In this document: in pieces, positions 16,292 to 24,859 of the stretch
How positions within the stretch are numbered: the stretch's first letter is position 1
Layout: every line of letters starts with the position of its first letter
NCBI RefSeq assembly: GCF_900110085.1
Contig: NZ_FOCK01000004.1
Coordinates: 1-64,000 of the forward strand
DNA length: 64,000 nucleotides
DNA from: Prevotella sp. ne3005
GTDB lineage: Bacteria; Bacteroidota; Bacteroidia; Bacteroidales; Bacteroidaceae
Direction: 5' to 3'
The notes under the pieces: generated by a model
What the model was told of the DNA's origin: nothing
Seen by the model: the letters and a program-made list of their open reading frames with translations, nothing else
Database searches by the model: none
Translations under genes and position numbers: made by a program

Positions 16292-16299
16292 TACCTTTG
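16292..16299 (+). promoter_or_regulatory. Promoter -7 element for tRNA-Gln (and probably kduID)
   Basis: TACCTTTG, 12 bases before the tRNA 5' end. No second promoter can fit between the tRNA and kduI. Confidence 0.65.
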
Positions 16300-16310
16300 C
16301 AACCGCATTC

Positions 16311-16381
16311 TGGACGATGGTGTAATGGTAACACTACAGGTTTTGGTTCTGTCATTCCCGGTTCGAATCCGAGTCGTCCAA
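16311..16381 (+). tRNA. tRNA-Gln (anticodon UUG)
   Basis: The acceptor TGGACGA (16311-16317) pairs with TCGTCCA (16374-16380), with discriminator A at 16381. The anticodon stem ACAGG/TCTGT holds the loop TTTTGGT, whose positions 34-36 are TTG. The T arm has GGTTCGAATCC. CCA is not encoded. kduI begins 26 bases further on. Confidence 0.95.
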
Positions 16382-16406
16382 CTCTACAGGAACAAATCAC
16401 AAGCTT

Positions 16407-17249
16407 ATGAAGACTAACTACGAGATACGATATGCTGCCCACCCGGAAGATGCCAGGCATTATGACACAGCCCGGTTACGCCGTGACTTCCTGATTGAGA
16501 ATTTATTCGTCTCTGAGGAGGTGAATATGGTCTACTCCATGTATGACCGTATGGTCGTAGGTGGTGCAATGCCCGTTAGTGAAGCTCTGAAGCTTGAAGC
16601 TATCGATCCATTGAAAGCCGACTTTTTCACCACCCGTCGTGAGGTTGGCATCTACAATGTAGGTGGCTCTGGAATGGTCAAGGTGGGCGAAGAGATCTTT
16701 GAGTTGGGTTATAAGGAAGCACTTTATATCGGGCGTGGCGACCGCGATGTCATCTTCAGCAGTAAGGATGCCCAGAAGCCTGCCAAGTTCTATTTCAACT
16801 CCACCACTGCCCATACAGCCTATCCCAGCCGTAAGATTACGAAACAGGATGCTGTTGTGGCACACATGGGAAGCCTTGAGATGTCGAACGAGCGCAACAT
16901 CAATAAGATGATTGTGAATCAGGTGCTCCCCACCTGTCAACTGCAGATGGGAATGACCGAGCTGGCCACAGGCTCAGTATGGAACACCATGCCAGCCCAT
17001 GTCCACTCACGCCGCATGGAGGCCTACTTCTATTTCGAACTCCCCGAGGATCAGGCTGCCTGCCATTTTATGGGGGAACCGCAGGAGACACGTCACATCT
17101 GGCTCCACAACGAGCAGGCGGTGATTTCACCGGAATGGAGCATCCATAGTGCAGCTGCCACCCACAACTACACCTTCATTTGGGGTATGGGCGGCGAAAA
17201 CCTCGACTATGGCGACCAGGACTTTTCAAACATTACTGATTTAAAATAA
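16407..17249 (+). CDS. kduI: 5-dehydro-4-deoxy-D-glucuronate isomerase
   Basis: 280 residues, the usual KduI length. Recognisable parts are YEIRYAAHPEDARHYDTARL, GGSGMVKVGEEIFELGYKEAL, the cupin metal block with MPAHVHSRRMEAYFYFELP, and the end EWSIHSAAATHNYTFIWGM. It converts 5-keto-4-deoxyuronate, released from pectin or other uronan lyase products, to 3-deoxy-D-glycero-2,5-hexodiulosonate. Next to kduD (21-bp gap), making a two-step module. No promoter separates it from tRNA-Gln. Confidence 0.95.
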   Translation: MKTNYEIRYAAHPEDARHYDTARLRRDFLIENLFVSEEVNMVYSMYDRMVVGGAMPVSEALKLEAIDPLKADFFTTRREVGIYNVGGSGMVKVGEEIFELGYKEALYIGRGDRDVIFSSKDAQKPAKFYFNSTTAHTAYPSRKITKQDAVVAHMGSLEMSNERNINKMIVNQVLPTCQLQMGMTELATGSVWNTMPAHVHSRRMEAYFYFELPEDQAACHFMGEPQETRHIWLHNEQAVISPEWSIHSAAATHNYTFIWGMGGENLDYGDQDFSNITDLK

Positions 17250-17270
17250 ACTTCTAAAACAAAACAAATT

Positions 17271-18074
17271 ATGGCAAATTTATTTTCCCTCGAAGGTAAG
17301 AACGCCTGGATCACAGGTGCCTCTTACGGTATTGGTTTCAACATTGCCAAGGCTTTCGTAGCCGCAGGCATTAAGACCATCATTTTCAACGACATTAACG
17401 AAGCAGCCCTGCAGCGCGGTCTCGACAACTACAAAGAGGCTGGCATCGACAACGTGAAGGGTTATGTTTGTGACGTAACTGACGAGAATGCCGTAAAAGC
17501 ACTCGTAGAGAAGATCCACCAGGAGGTAGGTCAGATTGACATCCTCGTCAACAACGCCGGTATCATCAAGCGTATCCCCATGCACGAGATGAAGCGTGCC
17601 GAGTTCCAGCAGGTCATCGACATCGACCTCGTTGGTCCGTTCATCTGCTCTTCAGCCGTTATTCCTGAGATGATGGAGCGTCGTGAGGGTAAGATCATCA
17701 ACATCTGCTCGATGATGTCTGAGCTGGGTCGTGAAACGGTATCTGCCTATGCAGCTGCCAAGGGTGGTCTGAAGATGCTTACCCGCAACATCTGCTCAGA
17801 ATATGGTGAGTATAATATCCAGTGTAACGGTATCGGCCCGGGCTATATTGCTACCCCGCAGACGGCACCACTCCGTGAGCGCCAGCCAGATGGCAGCCGT
17901 CATCCCTTCGACAGCTTCATCTGCGCCAAGACACCTGCAGGGCGCTGGCTCGATCCTTCAGAGCTGGGTGGTCCCGCTGTATTCTTGGCTTCACACGCCT
18001 CTGACGCTGTCAACGGCCACGTGCTATATGTGGATGGTGGTATCCTCGCTTACATTGGCAAACAGCCGAAATAA
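17271..18074 (+). CDS. kduD: SDR oxidoreductase, KduD / gluconate 5-dehydrogenase type
   Basis: 267 residues, classical short-chain dehydrogenase: cofactor loop GASYGIGFNIA, NNAG motif (DILVNNAGIIKRIP), catalytic S-Y-K as ICSMMSELGRETVSAYAAAKG, and IQCNGIGPGYIATPQT. Following kduI, it most likely reduces 3-deoxy-D-glycero-2,5-hexodiulosonate to 2-keto-3-deoxygluconate. Sequence alone cannot exclude gluconate 5-dehydrogenase activity. The pair ends at a strong bidirectional terminator. Confidence 0.88.
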   Translation: MANLFSLEGKNAWITGASYGIGFNIAKAFVAAGIKTIIFNDINEAALQRGLDNYKEAGIDNVKGYVCDVTDENAVKALVEKIHQEVGQIDILVNNAGIIKRIPMHEMKRAEFQQVIDIDLVGPFICSSAVIPEMMERREGKIINICSMMSELGRETVSAYAAAKGGLKMLTRNICSEYGEYNIQCNGIGPGYIATPQTAPLRERQPDGSRHPFDSFICAKTPAGRWLDPSELGGPAVFLASHASDAVNGHVLYVDGGILAYIGKQPK

Positions 18075-18090
18075 ACAATACAACATAAAA

Positions 18091-18123
18091 GAAGGGGTTC
18101 CGATTGGAACCCCTTCAATTTTT
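18091..18123. terminator. Bidirectional terminator between kduD and hup
   Basis: GAAGGGGTTCC (18091-18101) and GGAACCCCTTC (18106-18116) form a perfect 11-bp stem with a GATT loop. AATTTTTATTT follows on the plus strand and TTTTATGTTG on the minus strand, so it serves both convergent genes. Confidence 0.9.
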
Positions 18124-18139
18124 ATTTACAATTCGAAGA

Positions 18140-18409
18140 TTACAAAGCAGCTGTGAGCTCAGCACCAGCCTTGAACTTAGCCACCTTCTTAGCAGCGATC
18201 TTGATCTTAGCCTTAGTAGCGGGGTTGATACCCTCACGAGCTGGGCGCTCGTTTACGCTGAACGTACCGAAACCTACAAGCTGAATCTTGTCACCTGCTA
18301 CGAGAGCATCCTTGATGGCTGCAACTGTTGCGTCGAGAGCCTTCTTTGCGTCTACCTTTGAGAGACCAGCACCTGCTGCAATCTTCTCGATTAATTCTGT
18401 TTTGTTCAT
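18140..18409 (-). CDS. hup: HU DNA-binding protein
   Basis: 89 residues, standard HU size. Starts MNKTELIEKIAAGAGLSK, has the beta-arm base VGFGTFSVNERPAREG and PATKAKIKIAAKKVAKFKAG. A nucleoid protein that bends DNA as a dimer; clearly the housekeeping HU, in contrast to the longer HU-like protein at 1142. Monocistronic, with its own promoter and terminator. Confidence 0.96.
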   Translation of the reverse strand: MNKTELIEKIAAGAGLSKVDAKKALDATVAAIKDALVAGDKIQLVGFGTFSVNERPAREGINPATKAKIKIAAKKVAKFKAGAELTAAL

Positions 18410-18470
18410 AATTGAGATAATTTTAAAGAATTATTAATAGTAATAACTAATATTTAGTCGAATTCTTTGG

Positions 18471-18478
18471 CAAATATA
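18471..18478 (-). promoter_or_regulatory. Promoter -7 element for hup
   Basis: TATATTTG on the minus strand, giving a leader of about 55 nt that is very A/T-rich. Confidence 0.6.
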
Positions 18479-18583
18479 GTAGAAAGTATTCAAACAAACA
18501 ACAAAAAAACGGAAAAAATTACTTTTTTATTGAAAAATAGTTGTATTCAGGCATATTTCAGCATAAAAAAGAGATAATTTTAG

Positions 18584-18591
18584 TAATTTTG
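18584..18591 (+). promoter_or_regulatory. Promoter -7 element for the rhomboid gene
   Basis: TAATTTTG, 70 bases before the ATG at 18661. Divergent from the hup promoter. Confidence 0.6.
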
Positions 18592-18660
18592 CGACCGAAT
18601 AGCGTAATAAAGCGCAAAAGCAGAGAATAGAAATTCATTAAATAGTAAATCGATAATCAA

Positions 18661-19602
18661 ATGATGTTCCGCATACCAACTATCACGAAGAATCTGCTGA
18701 TCATTAACTTGATCGCATTTTTAGCCACAATCGTTCTTGAGTTAAGGGGAATCGACCTGAAAGATATCGGTGGCCTCCACTTTTTCATGGCCAGCGACTT
18801 CCACCTGTACCAACTGGTGACCTATCTTTTCCTCCACGCCAATTTCATGCATATCCTGAGTAATATGTTCGGACTCTGGATGTTCGGTTGCGTGATTGAG
18901 AACGTATGGGGTCCTAAAAAATTCCTTTTTTATTACATCTCATGCGGCATAGGAGCTGGATTACTACAGGAGATTGCCCAACTTGGCTCGTTTTATATGA
19001 CCATCACAGCCCAAGACCCAAGTGTCAGTTTTGGTGAAATCTTTGCCATCGGACAGCAACTGAGTCATCAACTGAATGCCTGGACCACCATCGGTGCATC
19101 GGGCGCCGTCTATGCTGTGATATTGGCTTTCGGTATGAGCTTCCCCAACGAGCGGCTCTTTATCATCCCGTTCCCCTTCCCCATCAAAGCCAAGTGGTTC
19201 GTACTGTTCTATGTCGCCATAGAGTTCTTCTCAGCCCTTGGCTCTTCTGGCGACGGTGTAGCACACACAGCCCACCTTGGCGGTATGCTCTTCGGATTCC
19301 TGATGATACGATACTGGAACCGTCATCCCAGTTCTGGATTCGACCGCGGAAGAGGGCAGCAGTTCTTCGAGAACCTGAAACGCAACTTCGAACAGCGTCA
19401 GCGCCAACACCAGCAGAACAACAATAATCACATGCATGCTGAACGGGGCAGTTCTAAGGAAGACGACCGCGAGTTTAATGCCCGTAAACGTCAGAATCAG
19501 GAGGAGATAGATGCCATTCTCGACAAAATCCGCAAGAGTGGCTACGACAGTCTGACCAAGGAAGAGAAGAAGAAGCTCTTCGACGCAAGCAACCAACGAT
19601 GA
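18661..19602 (+). CDS. Rhomboid family intramembrane serine protease
   Basis: 313 residues. Six hydrophobic spans fill about residues 10-235. The catalytic dyad is visible: S147 in GASGAVYA and H205 in AHTAHLGG. The HANFMHILSNMFGLWMFG segment matches the rhomboid loop and second span (H-x-x-x-H-x-x-x-N). The soluble tail (about 240-313) is charged, rich in Gln and Asn, and ends in a helical DUF6576-like segment with repeated K/E. Cleaves unknown membrane proteins. Its stop overlaps the next ATG (ATGA). Confidence 0.9.
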   Translation: MMFRIPTITKNLLIINLIAFLATIVLELRGIDLKDIGGLHFFMASDFHLYQLVTYLFLHANFMHILSNMFGLWMFGCVIENVWGPKKFLFYYISCGIGAGLLQEIAQLGSFYMTITAQDPSVSFGEIFAIGQQLSHQLNAWTTIGASGAVYAVILAFGMSFPNERLFIIPFPFPIKAKWFVLFYVAIEFFSALGSSGDGVAHTAHLGGMLFGFLMIRYWNRHPSSGFDRGRGQQFFENLKRNFEQRQRQHQQNNNNHMHAERGSSKEDDREFNARKRQNQEEIDAILDKIRKSGYDSLTKEEKKKLFDASNQR

Positions 19603-20693
19603 TCAAGCAACTGAAGTCATTTACCATCAATATCGTGGCAGGCGCCAATGCGGCGACTATCCTGCTCATGGTGCTGTCGGGCTATTCCGACCGCATTCAT
19701 CCACAGGAATATCCCACATTGTCGGTCATGGGCATGGCTTTTCCTGTGTTCCTGATTGTCAATCTGCTGTTTCTCTTCTTCTGGCTGACGTTCAAGTGGA
19801 AGAAAATGTGGATTCCCATCCTTGGATTTGCCCTCGTCTATGTGCCACTGACCGTCTACATGCCCATCCACAAGACACAAGAAGTGCCAGAGGGAACCAT
19901 CAAGCTCCTATCATACAACGTATGCCAATATGGTGGTAACTATAAGTATGAGTATGGTTTCGAGACGGTTTATGAGTATTTGAAAGATCAGGATGCCGAC
20001 ATTGTCTGCCTGCAGGAGGACGTGGACTCTTGGCGCAGGTTCTGCTTCCAGTGGTATAAAAAGATCTACGCCTACAACGACACGACCATCTTCCGCAACG
20101 ACCGCAATGGCATGAACGGCGTGGGCATCCACACGAAATACCCCATCCTGAAGAAAGAGCGCATTCCCTATAAGTCGGTGGGAAACGGGTCGGTGGCCTA
20201 CTATCTGAAAATACAAGACGATACGGTCATCGTCATTAACAACCATTTGGAAGGCACCCATCTTTCTAATGAAGACCGTGATAACTATAAACGCATGCTA
20301 AAGGGTGAGATGAAACGCGACACCGCCAAGGCAGAAACGCTCATGCTGATTGAAAAGCTGGGGAAATATGCTGCCAAGCGGGCGCCTGAGGCAGAGGCTG
20401 TACACAACTATATCAAGAGCCACCGCCAGTACCCGATAATTGTCTGCGGCGACTTCAACGACAACCCCATCTCCTACTCCCGCCGAACCATCGCCCAGGG
20501 ACTCACAGACTGCTTCAAGGAAACAGGCTGCGGCATCGGTTTGTCATATAATCAGAAAGGATTTTTCTTCCGCATCGACCACATTTTCTGCTCCGATGAT
20601 TTCACGCCCTACAATTGCGAGATAGACTCCAAAATGGACGCAAGTGACCATTATCCTATCATTTGCAGGCTAAAATTAGTCGATAAACCTTAA
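19599..20693 (+). CDS. Membrane-anchored endonuclease/exonuclease/phosphatase family protein
   Basis: 364 residues. Three N-terminal spans (about 10-28, 45-66, 70-88) anchor a C-terminal EEP domain facing the periplasm. Catalytic motifs are present: LLSYNVCQYGG, DIVCLQED (Mg-binding Glu), VIVINNHLEG, VCGDFNDNP and the final DASDHYPI. Members cut nucleic acids, phosphoinositides or sphingomyelin; the substrate here is unknown. Translationally coupled to the rhomboid gene, a common Bacteroidetes pairing. Confidence 0.85.
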   Translation: MIKQLKSFTINIVAGANAATILLMVLSGYSDRIHPQEYPTLSVMGMAFPVFLIVNLLFLFFWLTFKWKKMWIPILGFALVYVPLTVYMPIHKTQEVPEGTIKLLSYNVCQYGGNYKYEYGFETVYEYLKDQDADIVCLQEDVDSWRRFCFQWYKKIYAYNDTTIFRNDRNGMNGVGIHTKYPILKKERIPYKSVGNGSVAYYLKIQDDTVIVINNHLEGTHLSNEDRDNYKRMLKGEMKRDTAKAETLMLIEKLGKYAAKRAPEAEAVHNYIKSHRQYPIIVCGDFNDNPISYSRRTIAQGLTDCFKETGCGIGLSYNQKGFFFRIDHIFCSDDFTPYNCEIDSKMDASDHYPIICRLKLVDKP

Positions 20694-20742
20694 AAAAACG
20701 ACGAAAATCGCCTATAAATTTTTCCTTGTCTAAAAAAATGTC

Positions 20743-20750
20743 TATATTTG
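20743..20750 (+). promoter_or_regulatory. Promoter -7 element for secDF
   Basis: TATATTTG, 58 bases before the secDF ATG. Confidence 0.65.
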
Positions 20751-20808
20751 CACGCTAAAATTGTACGCGAACAGAATTAAATATAAATAAATAACATTAA
20801 AAATCAAA

Positions 20809-23800
20809 ATGCAAAACAAAGGAATTGTAAAGTTTATCGCAGTGCTTCTGATTCTCGTGTGCTGCTTCTACCTTTCCTTCTCATTCGTGACACGCCACTA
20901 CGAGAGTAAGGCTGCCGCTATGGGTGAGGAGGCAGGTGCGGAGTACCTCGACTCAATCAAAAACGAGAAGGTGTATATGGGCATCTATTCTCTGAAGCAG
21001 TGCCGTGAGATGGAGATTGGCCTGGGTCTTGACCTGAAAGGCGGTATGAACGTGATTCTTGAGGTGTCAGTGCCTGATGTGGTGGACGTGCTCGCCGACC
21101 ACAAGACCGACGCAGCCTACAAGAAGGCTATGGAGCTCGCCAAGAAGGAAGAAGAGACCAGTCAGGCAGACTTCGTTTCTCTGTTCGTGAAGTATTGGAA
21201 ACAGGAAGGCAACGGCCGTCCCCTCGCCGCCATCTTTGCTACCCAGCAGATGAAGGGCAAGGTCAGCACACAGTCAAGCGACTCCGAAGTGGAGGCTGCC
21301 ATCCGTGCTGAGGTTCAGAGCGCCGTTGACAACTCATTCAACGTAGTCCGTAACCGTATCGACAAGTTCGGTGTTGTACAGCCGAACATCCAGAAGCTCG
21401 AAGGCCAGAGCGGCCGCATCATGGTCGAGATGCCTGGTATCAAGGAGCCCGAGCGCGTTCGTAAGCTCCTCCAGGGTTCTGCCAACCTTGAGTTCTGGGA
21501 GACCTACAACAGCAATGAGATCACCCCGCTGCTGGCTCAGTTGAACCAGCGCTATGCCGCTCAGGGCGGTGAGGCCACAGCCGACACTACAGCCGTAGAG
21601 GCTACCGCTGAGGCTGCTGCCGACACCGTGAAGGCTGCTGCTGGTGACCTGGCTGCCAAGCTCGCCAAGAAAGACGACAAGGCTCAGGACAGCAAGGCCA
21701 TCGAGGCTGCCAAGAAGCAGAACCCCCTGTTCTCTATCTTCCAGCCCACACAGGGTAACACCCTCGCCGTTGTTGGTTATGCCAATGCCCGCGATACTGC
21801 AGAGATCAACAAGATCATCTACTCTGAGCTTGCCCGTCAGATTCTGCCTGCAGAGCTGAAGCTCCGCTGGGGTGCCAAGCCCGAGGACTTCGGAGGTCAG
21901 GACACCAAGGGTGACATCTTCGAGCTCTATGCTCTGAAGATCACCGAGCCTTCAGGTCGTGCTCCGCTGGAGGGTGATGTTATCACCAGCTCTAAGGATG
22001 ACTTTGAGCCCAACTCTGGCCGTCCCTGCGTATCTATGCAGATGAACTCTGACGGTGCCCGCCGCTGGAGCCAGATCACCAAGCAGAATATCGGTAAGGC
22101 CGTAGCCATCGTGCTCGACGACGCCGTCTATACTGCTCCCCGCATCCTCACTCAGATCGACGGCGGTAACTCTCAGATCACTGGTAACTTCACCATCGAG
22201 GACACCAAGGACCTGGCTAACACGCTGAACTCTGGTAAGATGCCCGCCCCGACTCGTATCGTACAGGAAGAGGTGGTTGGTCCCTCACTCGGTGCCCAGT
22301 CCATCCAGCAGGGTATCATGTCATTCATCGTGGCCTTCGTGCTGCTGATGATCTACATGATCATGCTTTACGGTTTCATCCCCGGTATCCTCTCCGATAT
22401 CGCCCTGCTCTTCAACCTGTTCTTCACACTCGGTATCCTCACCTCATTCCAGGCAGCCCTGACGATGCCCGGTATCGCCGGTATCGTGCTGACCCTCGGT
22501 ACTGCTGTGGATGCCAACGTGCTGATCTACGAGCGTATCAAGGAAGAACTGAAGAAAGGTCTTGGCGTGAAGGAAGCCCTCAACAAGGGTTATGCTAACG
22601 CCTTCAGTGCTATCTTCGACTCTAACTTCACCTCTCTGATCACTGGTATCATCCTGCTCTACTTCGGTACAGGTCCTGTCAAGGGCTTCGCCACCACATG
22701 GATCATCGGTATCGTCTGCTCATTCTTCACAGCCGTATATCTCACTCGTATCGTCTACGACTACATGCTGAAGAAGGACAAGTGGACCAACCTCACCTTC
22801 GTGACTGGCTACTCTAAGAACCTGATGCAGAATGCCCACTACAACTTCATGGGTACCTATAAGAAGTCGTTCATCGTCTACGGTGTGTTCGCCATCCTGT
22901 TCTGCATCTCATTCGCCGTTCGCGGCCTGAGCCAGAGCATCGACTTCACCGGTGGTCGTAACTACGTGGTGACCCTCGACAAGGAGACTCCCGTTGAGAC
23001 CGTTCGTCAGGCTATGGCTGGTGCTTTCGTTAACACCATGGGTGAGAAGGCCAATCAGGAGGCCAACACCTCTGTCATCGCCCTGGGTACCGATGGTAAG
23101 ACCGTACGTATCTCTACCAACTGGGATATCGAGTCAAACAATCCTGAGGTCGACGACCAGGCAGAGACCATCCTCTTCAACACCCTGAAGAAGGCCGGCC
23201 TCGTCAGCCAGGAGAACGTTGAGCACTTCAAGAACCCCGACGTTCGTGAGGGTGGTTCAATCATCTCTTCTCAGAAAGTAGGTCCTTCAGTGGCTAAGGA
23301 TATCACCTATGGCGCTATCATCAGCGTACTCATTGCCCTGGTGGCCATCTTCCTCTACATCCTGCTGCGCTTCCGCAACCTCGCCTTCTCTGTAGGCGCC
23401 ATCGTTGCCCTGGCCCTCGATGCACTGGTTGTGCTCGGCCTCTACTCTGCCCTCTGGGGTATCCTGCCCATGTCGCTGGAGATCGACCAGGTATTCATCG
23501 GTGCCATCCTGACCGTGATTGGTTACTCTATCAACGATAAGGTGGTGGTGTTCGACCGTATCCGTGAGAACATCGGCCTCTATGGCAAGCGTGACCGCCA
23601 GCAGTTGTTCAACGACTCGCTGAACCAGACTCTGGCCCGTACCATCAACACCTCTGTGACGACCTTGATCGTGCTGCTGGCTATCTTCATCCTCGGTGGT
23701 GATAGCATCCGCTCGTTCTCATTCGCCATGATCCTGGGTGTTATCTTCGGTACCCTCAGTTCACTCCTCATCGCCGCCCCCACGGCCTACCTGACCATGG

Positions 23801-23838
23801 GTCGCACCATCAAGGAAGACGAGACTCCCGAGAAGTAA
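20809..23838 (+). CDS. secDF: Fused protein translocase subunit SecDF
   Basis: 1009 residues; SecD and SecF in one chain as usual in Bacteroidetes. SecD part: first span at 8-27, GLGLDLKGGMNVILEV, periplasmic P1 domain, then the spans around 495-650 with GTAVDANVLIYERIKEE. SecF part from about 690: IDFTGGRNYVV and the spans with VIGYSINDKVVVFDRIREN. It uses the proton gradient to pull proteins through SecYEG. A low-complexity Ala/Lys-rich insert (about residues 258-308) lies in the first periplasmic domain. Strong expression is suggested by uniform, GC-ending codon choice. Confidence 0.96.
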   Translation: MQNKGIVKFIAVLLILVCCFYLSFSFVTRHYESKAAAMGEEAGAEYLDSIKNEKVYMGIYSLKQCREMEIGLGLDLKGGMNVILEVSVPDVVDVLADHKTDAAYKKAMELAKKEEETSQADFVSLFVKYWKQEGNGRPLAAIFATQQMKGKVSTQSSDSEVEAAIRAEVQSAVDNSFNVVRNRIDKFGVVQPNIQKLEGQSGRIMVEMPGIKEPERVRKLLQGSANLEFWETYNSNEITPLLAQLNQRYAAQGGEATADTTAVEATAEAAADTVKAAAGDLAAKLAKKDDKAQDSKAIEAAKKQNPLFSIFQPTQGNTLAVVGYANARDTAEINKIIYSELARQILPAELKLRWGAKPEDFGGQDTKGDIFELYALKITEPSGRAPLEGDVITSSKDDFEPNSGRPCVSMQMNSDGARRWSQITKQNIGKAVAIVLDDAVYTAPRILTQIDGGNSQITGNFTIEDTKDLANTLNSGKMPAPTRIVQEEVVGPSLGAQSIQQGIMSFIVAFVLLMIYMIMLYGFIPGILSDIALLFNLFFTLGILTSFQAALTMPGIAGIVLTLGTAVDANVLIYERIKEELKKGLGVKEALNKGYANAFSAIFDSNFTSLITGIILLYFGTGPVKGFATTWIIGIVCSFFTAVYLTRIVYDYMLKKDKWTNLTFVTGYSKNLMQNAHYNFMGTYKKSFIVYGVFAILFCISFAVRGLSQSIDFTGGRNYVVTLDKETPVETVRQAMAGAFVNTMGEKANQEANTSVIALGTDGKTVRISTNWDIESNNPEVDDQAETILFNTLKKAGLVSQENVEHFKNPDVREGGSIISSQKVGPSVAKDITYGAIISVLIALVAIFLYILLRFRNLAFSVGAIVALALDALVVLGLYSALWGILPMSLEIDQVFIGAILTVIGYSINDKVVVFDRIRENIGLYGKRDRQQLFNDSLNQTLARTINTSVTTLIVLLAIFILGGDSIRSFSFAMILGVIFGTLSSLLIAAPTAYLTMGRTIKEDETPEK

Positions 23839-23864
23839 GGCTTACACCTTATTAATATATATAG

Positions 23865-23899
23865 GAAGGCTGCACTCGAAAGGTGCAGCCTTCTTTTTT
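23865..23899 (+). terminator. Intrinsic terminator of secDF
   Basis: GAAGGCTGCAC (23865-23875) and GTGCAGCCTTC (23883-23893) form an 11-bp perfect stem followed by TTTTTT. Confidence 0.93.
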
Positions 23900-23985
23900 C
23901 TCTTAAAAAAGAGTAAATTGAGAGAATTTACACACCTAAAGCAGAAAAAAACAGCAATAATGTGCTGACATATCGAAATTCTTCG

Positions 23986-23993
23986 TAACTTTG
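23986..23993 (+). promoter_or_regulatory. Promoter -7 element for the lipoprotein gene at 24036
   Basis: TAACTTTG, about 43 bases before the TTG start and 64 before the first ATG. Confidence 0.55.
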
Positions 23994-24035
23994 CAGTCGA
24001 AAATTAGTTAGTAACCATTTTAAGTTTTTTTCGAC

Positions 24036-24656
24036 TTGACTAAGTTTAGTACAAAAATGATGGCCCTTGCGGCACTGGTGCTGGCCCTGATGATGACCAG
24101 CTGCGGAAATCGTGCCCAAACGGTAGCACAGGCCGAACCTCAGGTTGTAGACAGCTCTGAAGATCTGGCCTTGACAGGCGTGATGAATATGGAAATGCGC
24201 ACAGAGGCCGAAAAGGGAATGGTTCTCGAAAGAGTAAAGGACATCTACCGACTGGTGAAATCCGATTATATGCTCCATGGAGGTTCCTATGAGAACGAGT
24301 TATTTGATAAAGCCTTCTGTTCCAAATCATGGAACAAACTGCTCATGGCTGTGCGCTGCAAGGAAGAGCAGACTGGCTCACTCTTCTTCGAGATGAACCA
24401 TTGGTCGATGACTCGCTACTCAGGCGTCCTGTTGTCATTCGATGAGTTTGAAGTGGAGTCGCTTGACCTGTTCAGCGACGTCAAGCGCGCAACGGTGACG
24501 TTTACCGTTTATGAGTCCGACACCTACACACCAGCCCGTATCTACCTTGTTTACGAAGATGGCCGCTGGATGATTGACGACTTCCGCAATCTGAAATACA
24601 TGATTGACGTACGCAATGCCATGTGGGACTACATTGCCAAGCCGGATATGATTTAA
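24036..24656 (+). CDS. Hypothetical lipoprotein
   Basis: 206 residues if translation starts at TTG 24036, 199 from ATG 24057. The TTG start is preferred because it adds Lys residues (MTKFSTKMMALAALVLALMMTSCGN) that a signal peptide needs; the lipobox is MTSC with Cys at residue 23. The mature part has a helix around KDIYRLVKSDY and a beta-rich C terminus ending in VYEDGRWMIDDFRN, a pattern seen in NTF2-like/DUF3828-type secreted proteins. Family not recognised with confidence; expected on the periplasmic side of a membrane. Confidence 0.65.
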   Translation: MTKFSTKMMALAALVLALMMTSCGNRAQTVAQAEPQVVDSSEDLALTGVMNMEMRTEAEKGMVLERVKDIYRLVKSDYMLHGGSYENELFDKAFCSKSWNKLLMAVRCKEEQTGSLFFEMNHWSMTRYSGVLLSFDEFEVESLDLFSDVKRATVTFTVYESDTYTPARIYLVYEDGRWMIDDFRNLKYMIDVRNAMWDYIAKPDMI

Positions 24657-24682
24657 TTCCCCCATTACACAGATAAAGATTT

Positions 24683-24710
24683 CCCCAGCCATCACCGGCT
24701 GGGGATTTTT
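24683..24710 (+). terminator. Intrinsic terminator after the lipoprotein gene
   Basis: CCCCAGCC (24683-24690) and GGCTGGGG (24697-24704) with loop ATCACC, then ATTTTT. It lies just before the 3' end of the convergent tRNA-Arg. Confidence 0.9.
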
Positions 24711-24717
24711 CGACTAG

Positions 24718-24789
24718 TACCCCGACCGAGAATCGAACTCGGAACTAAGCTTTAGGAGAGCCTTGTTATATCCATTTAACTATCAGGGC
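24718..24789 (-). tRNA. tRNA-Arg (anticodon CCU)
   Basis: On the minus strand the acceptor GCCCTGA pairs with TCGGGGT (two G-U pairs), discriminator A at 24718. D stem GTTA/TAAC, anticodon stem AGGCT/AGCTT with loop CTCCTAA (positions 34-36 CCT), T stem CCGAG/CTCGG with loop TTCGATT. It reads the AGG codon. CCA is not encoded. Confidence 0.93.
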
Positions 24790-24827
24790 GCACAGTATCC
24801 TGCAAAAGGGAAACAAATTTGTGGCTG

Positions 24828-24835
24828 CAAAGATA
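24828..24835 (-). promoter_or_regulatory. Promoter -7 element for tRNA-Arg
   Basis: TATCTTTG on the minus strand, 38 bases upstream of the tRNA 5' end, between the GH28-GH43 stop codon and the tRNA. Confidence 0.55.
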
Positions 24836-24859
24836 CAGCATTTTTGGCGGACTACCAAA

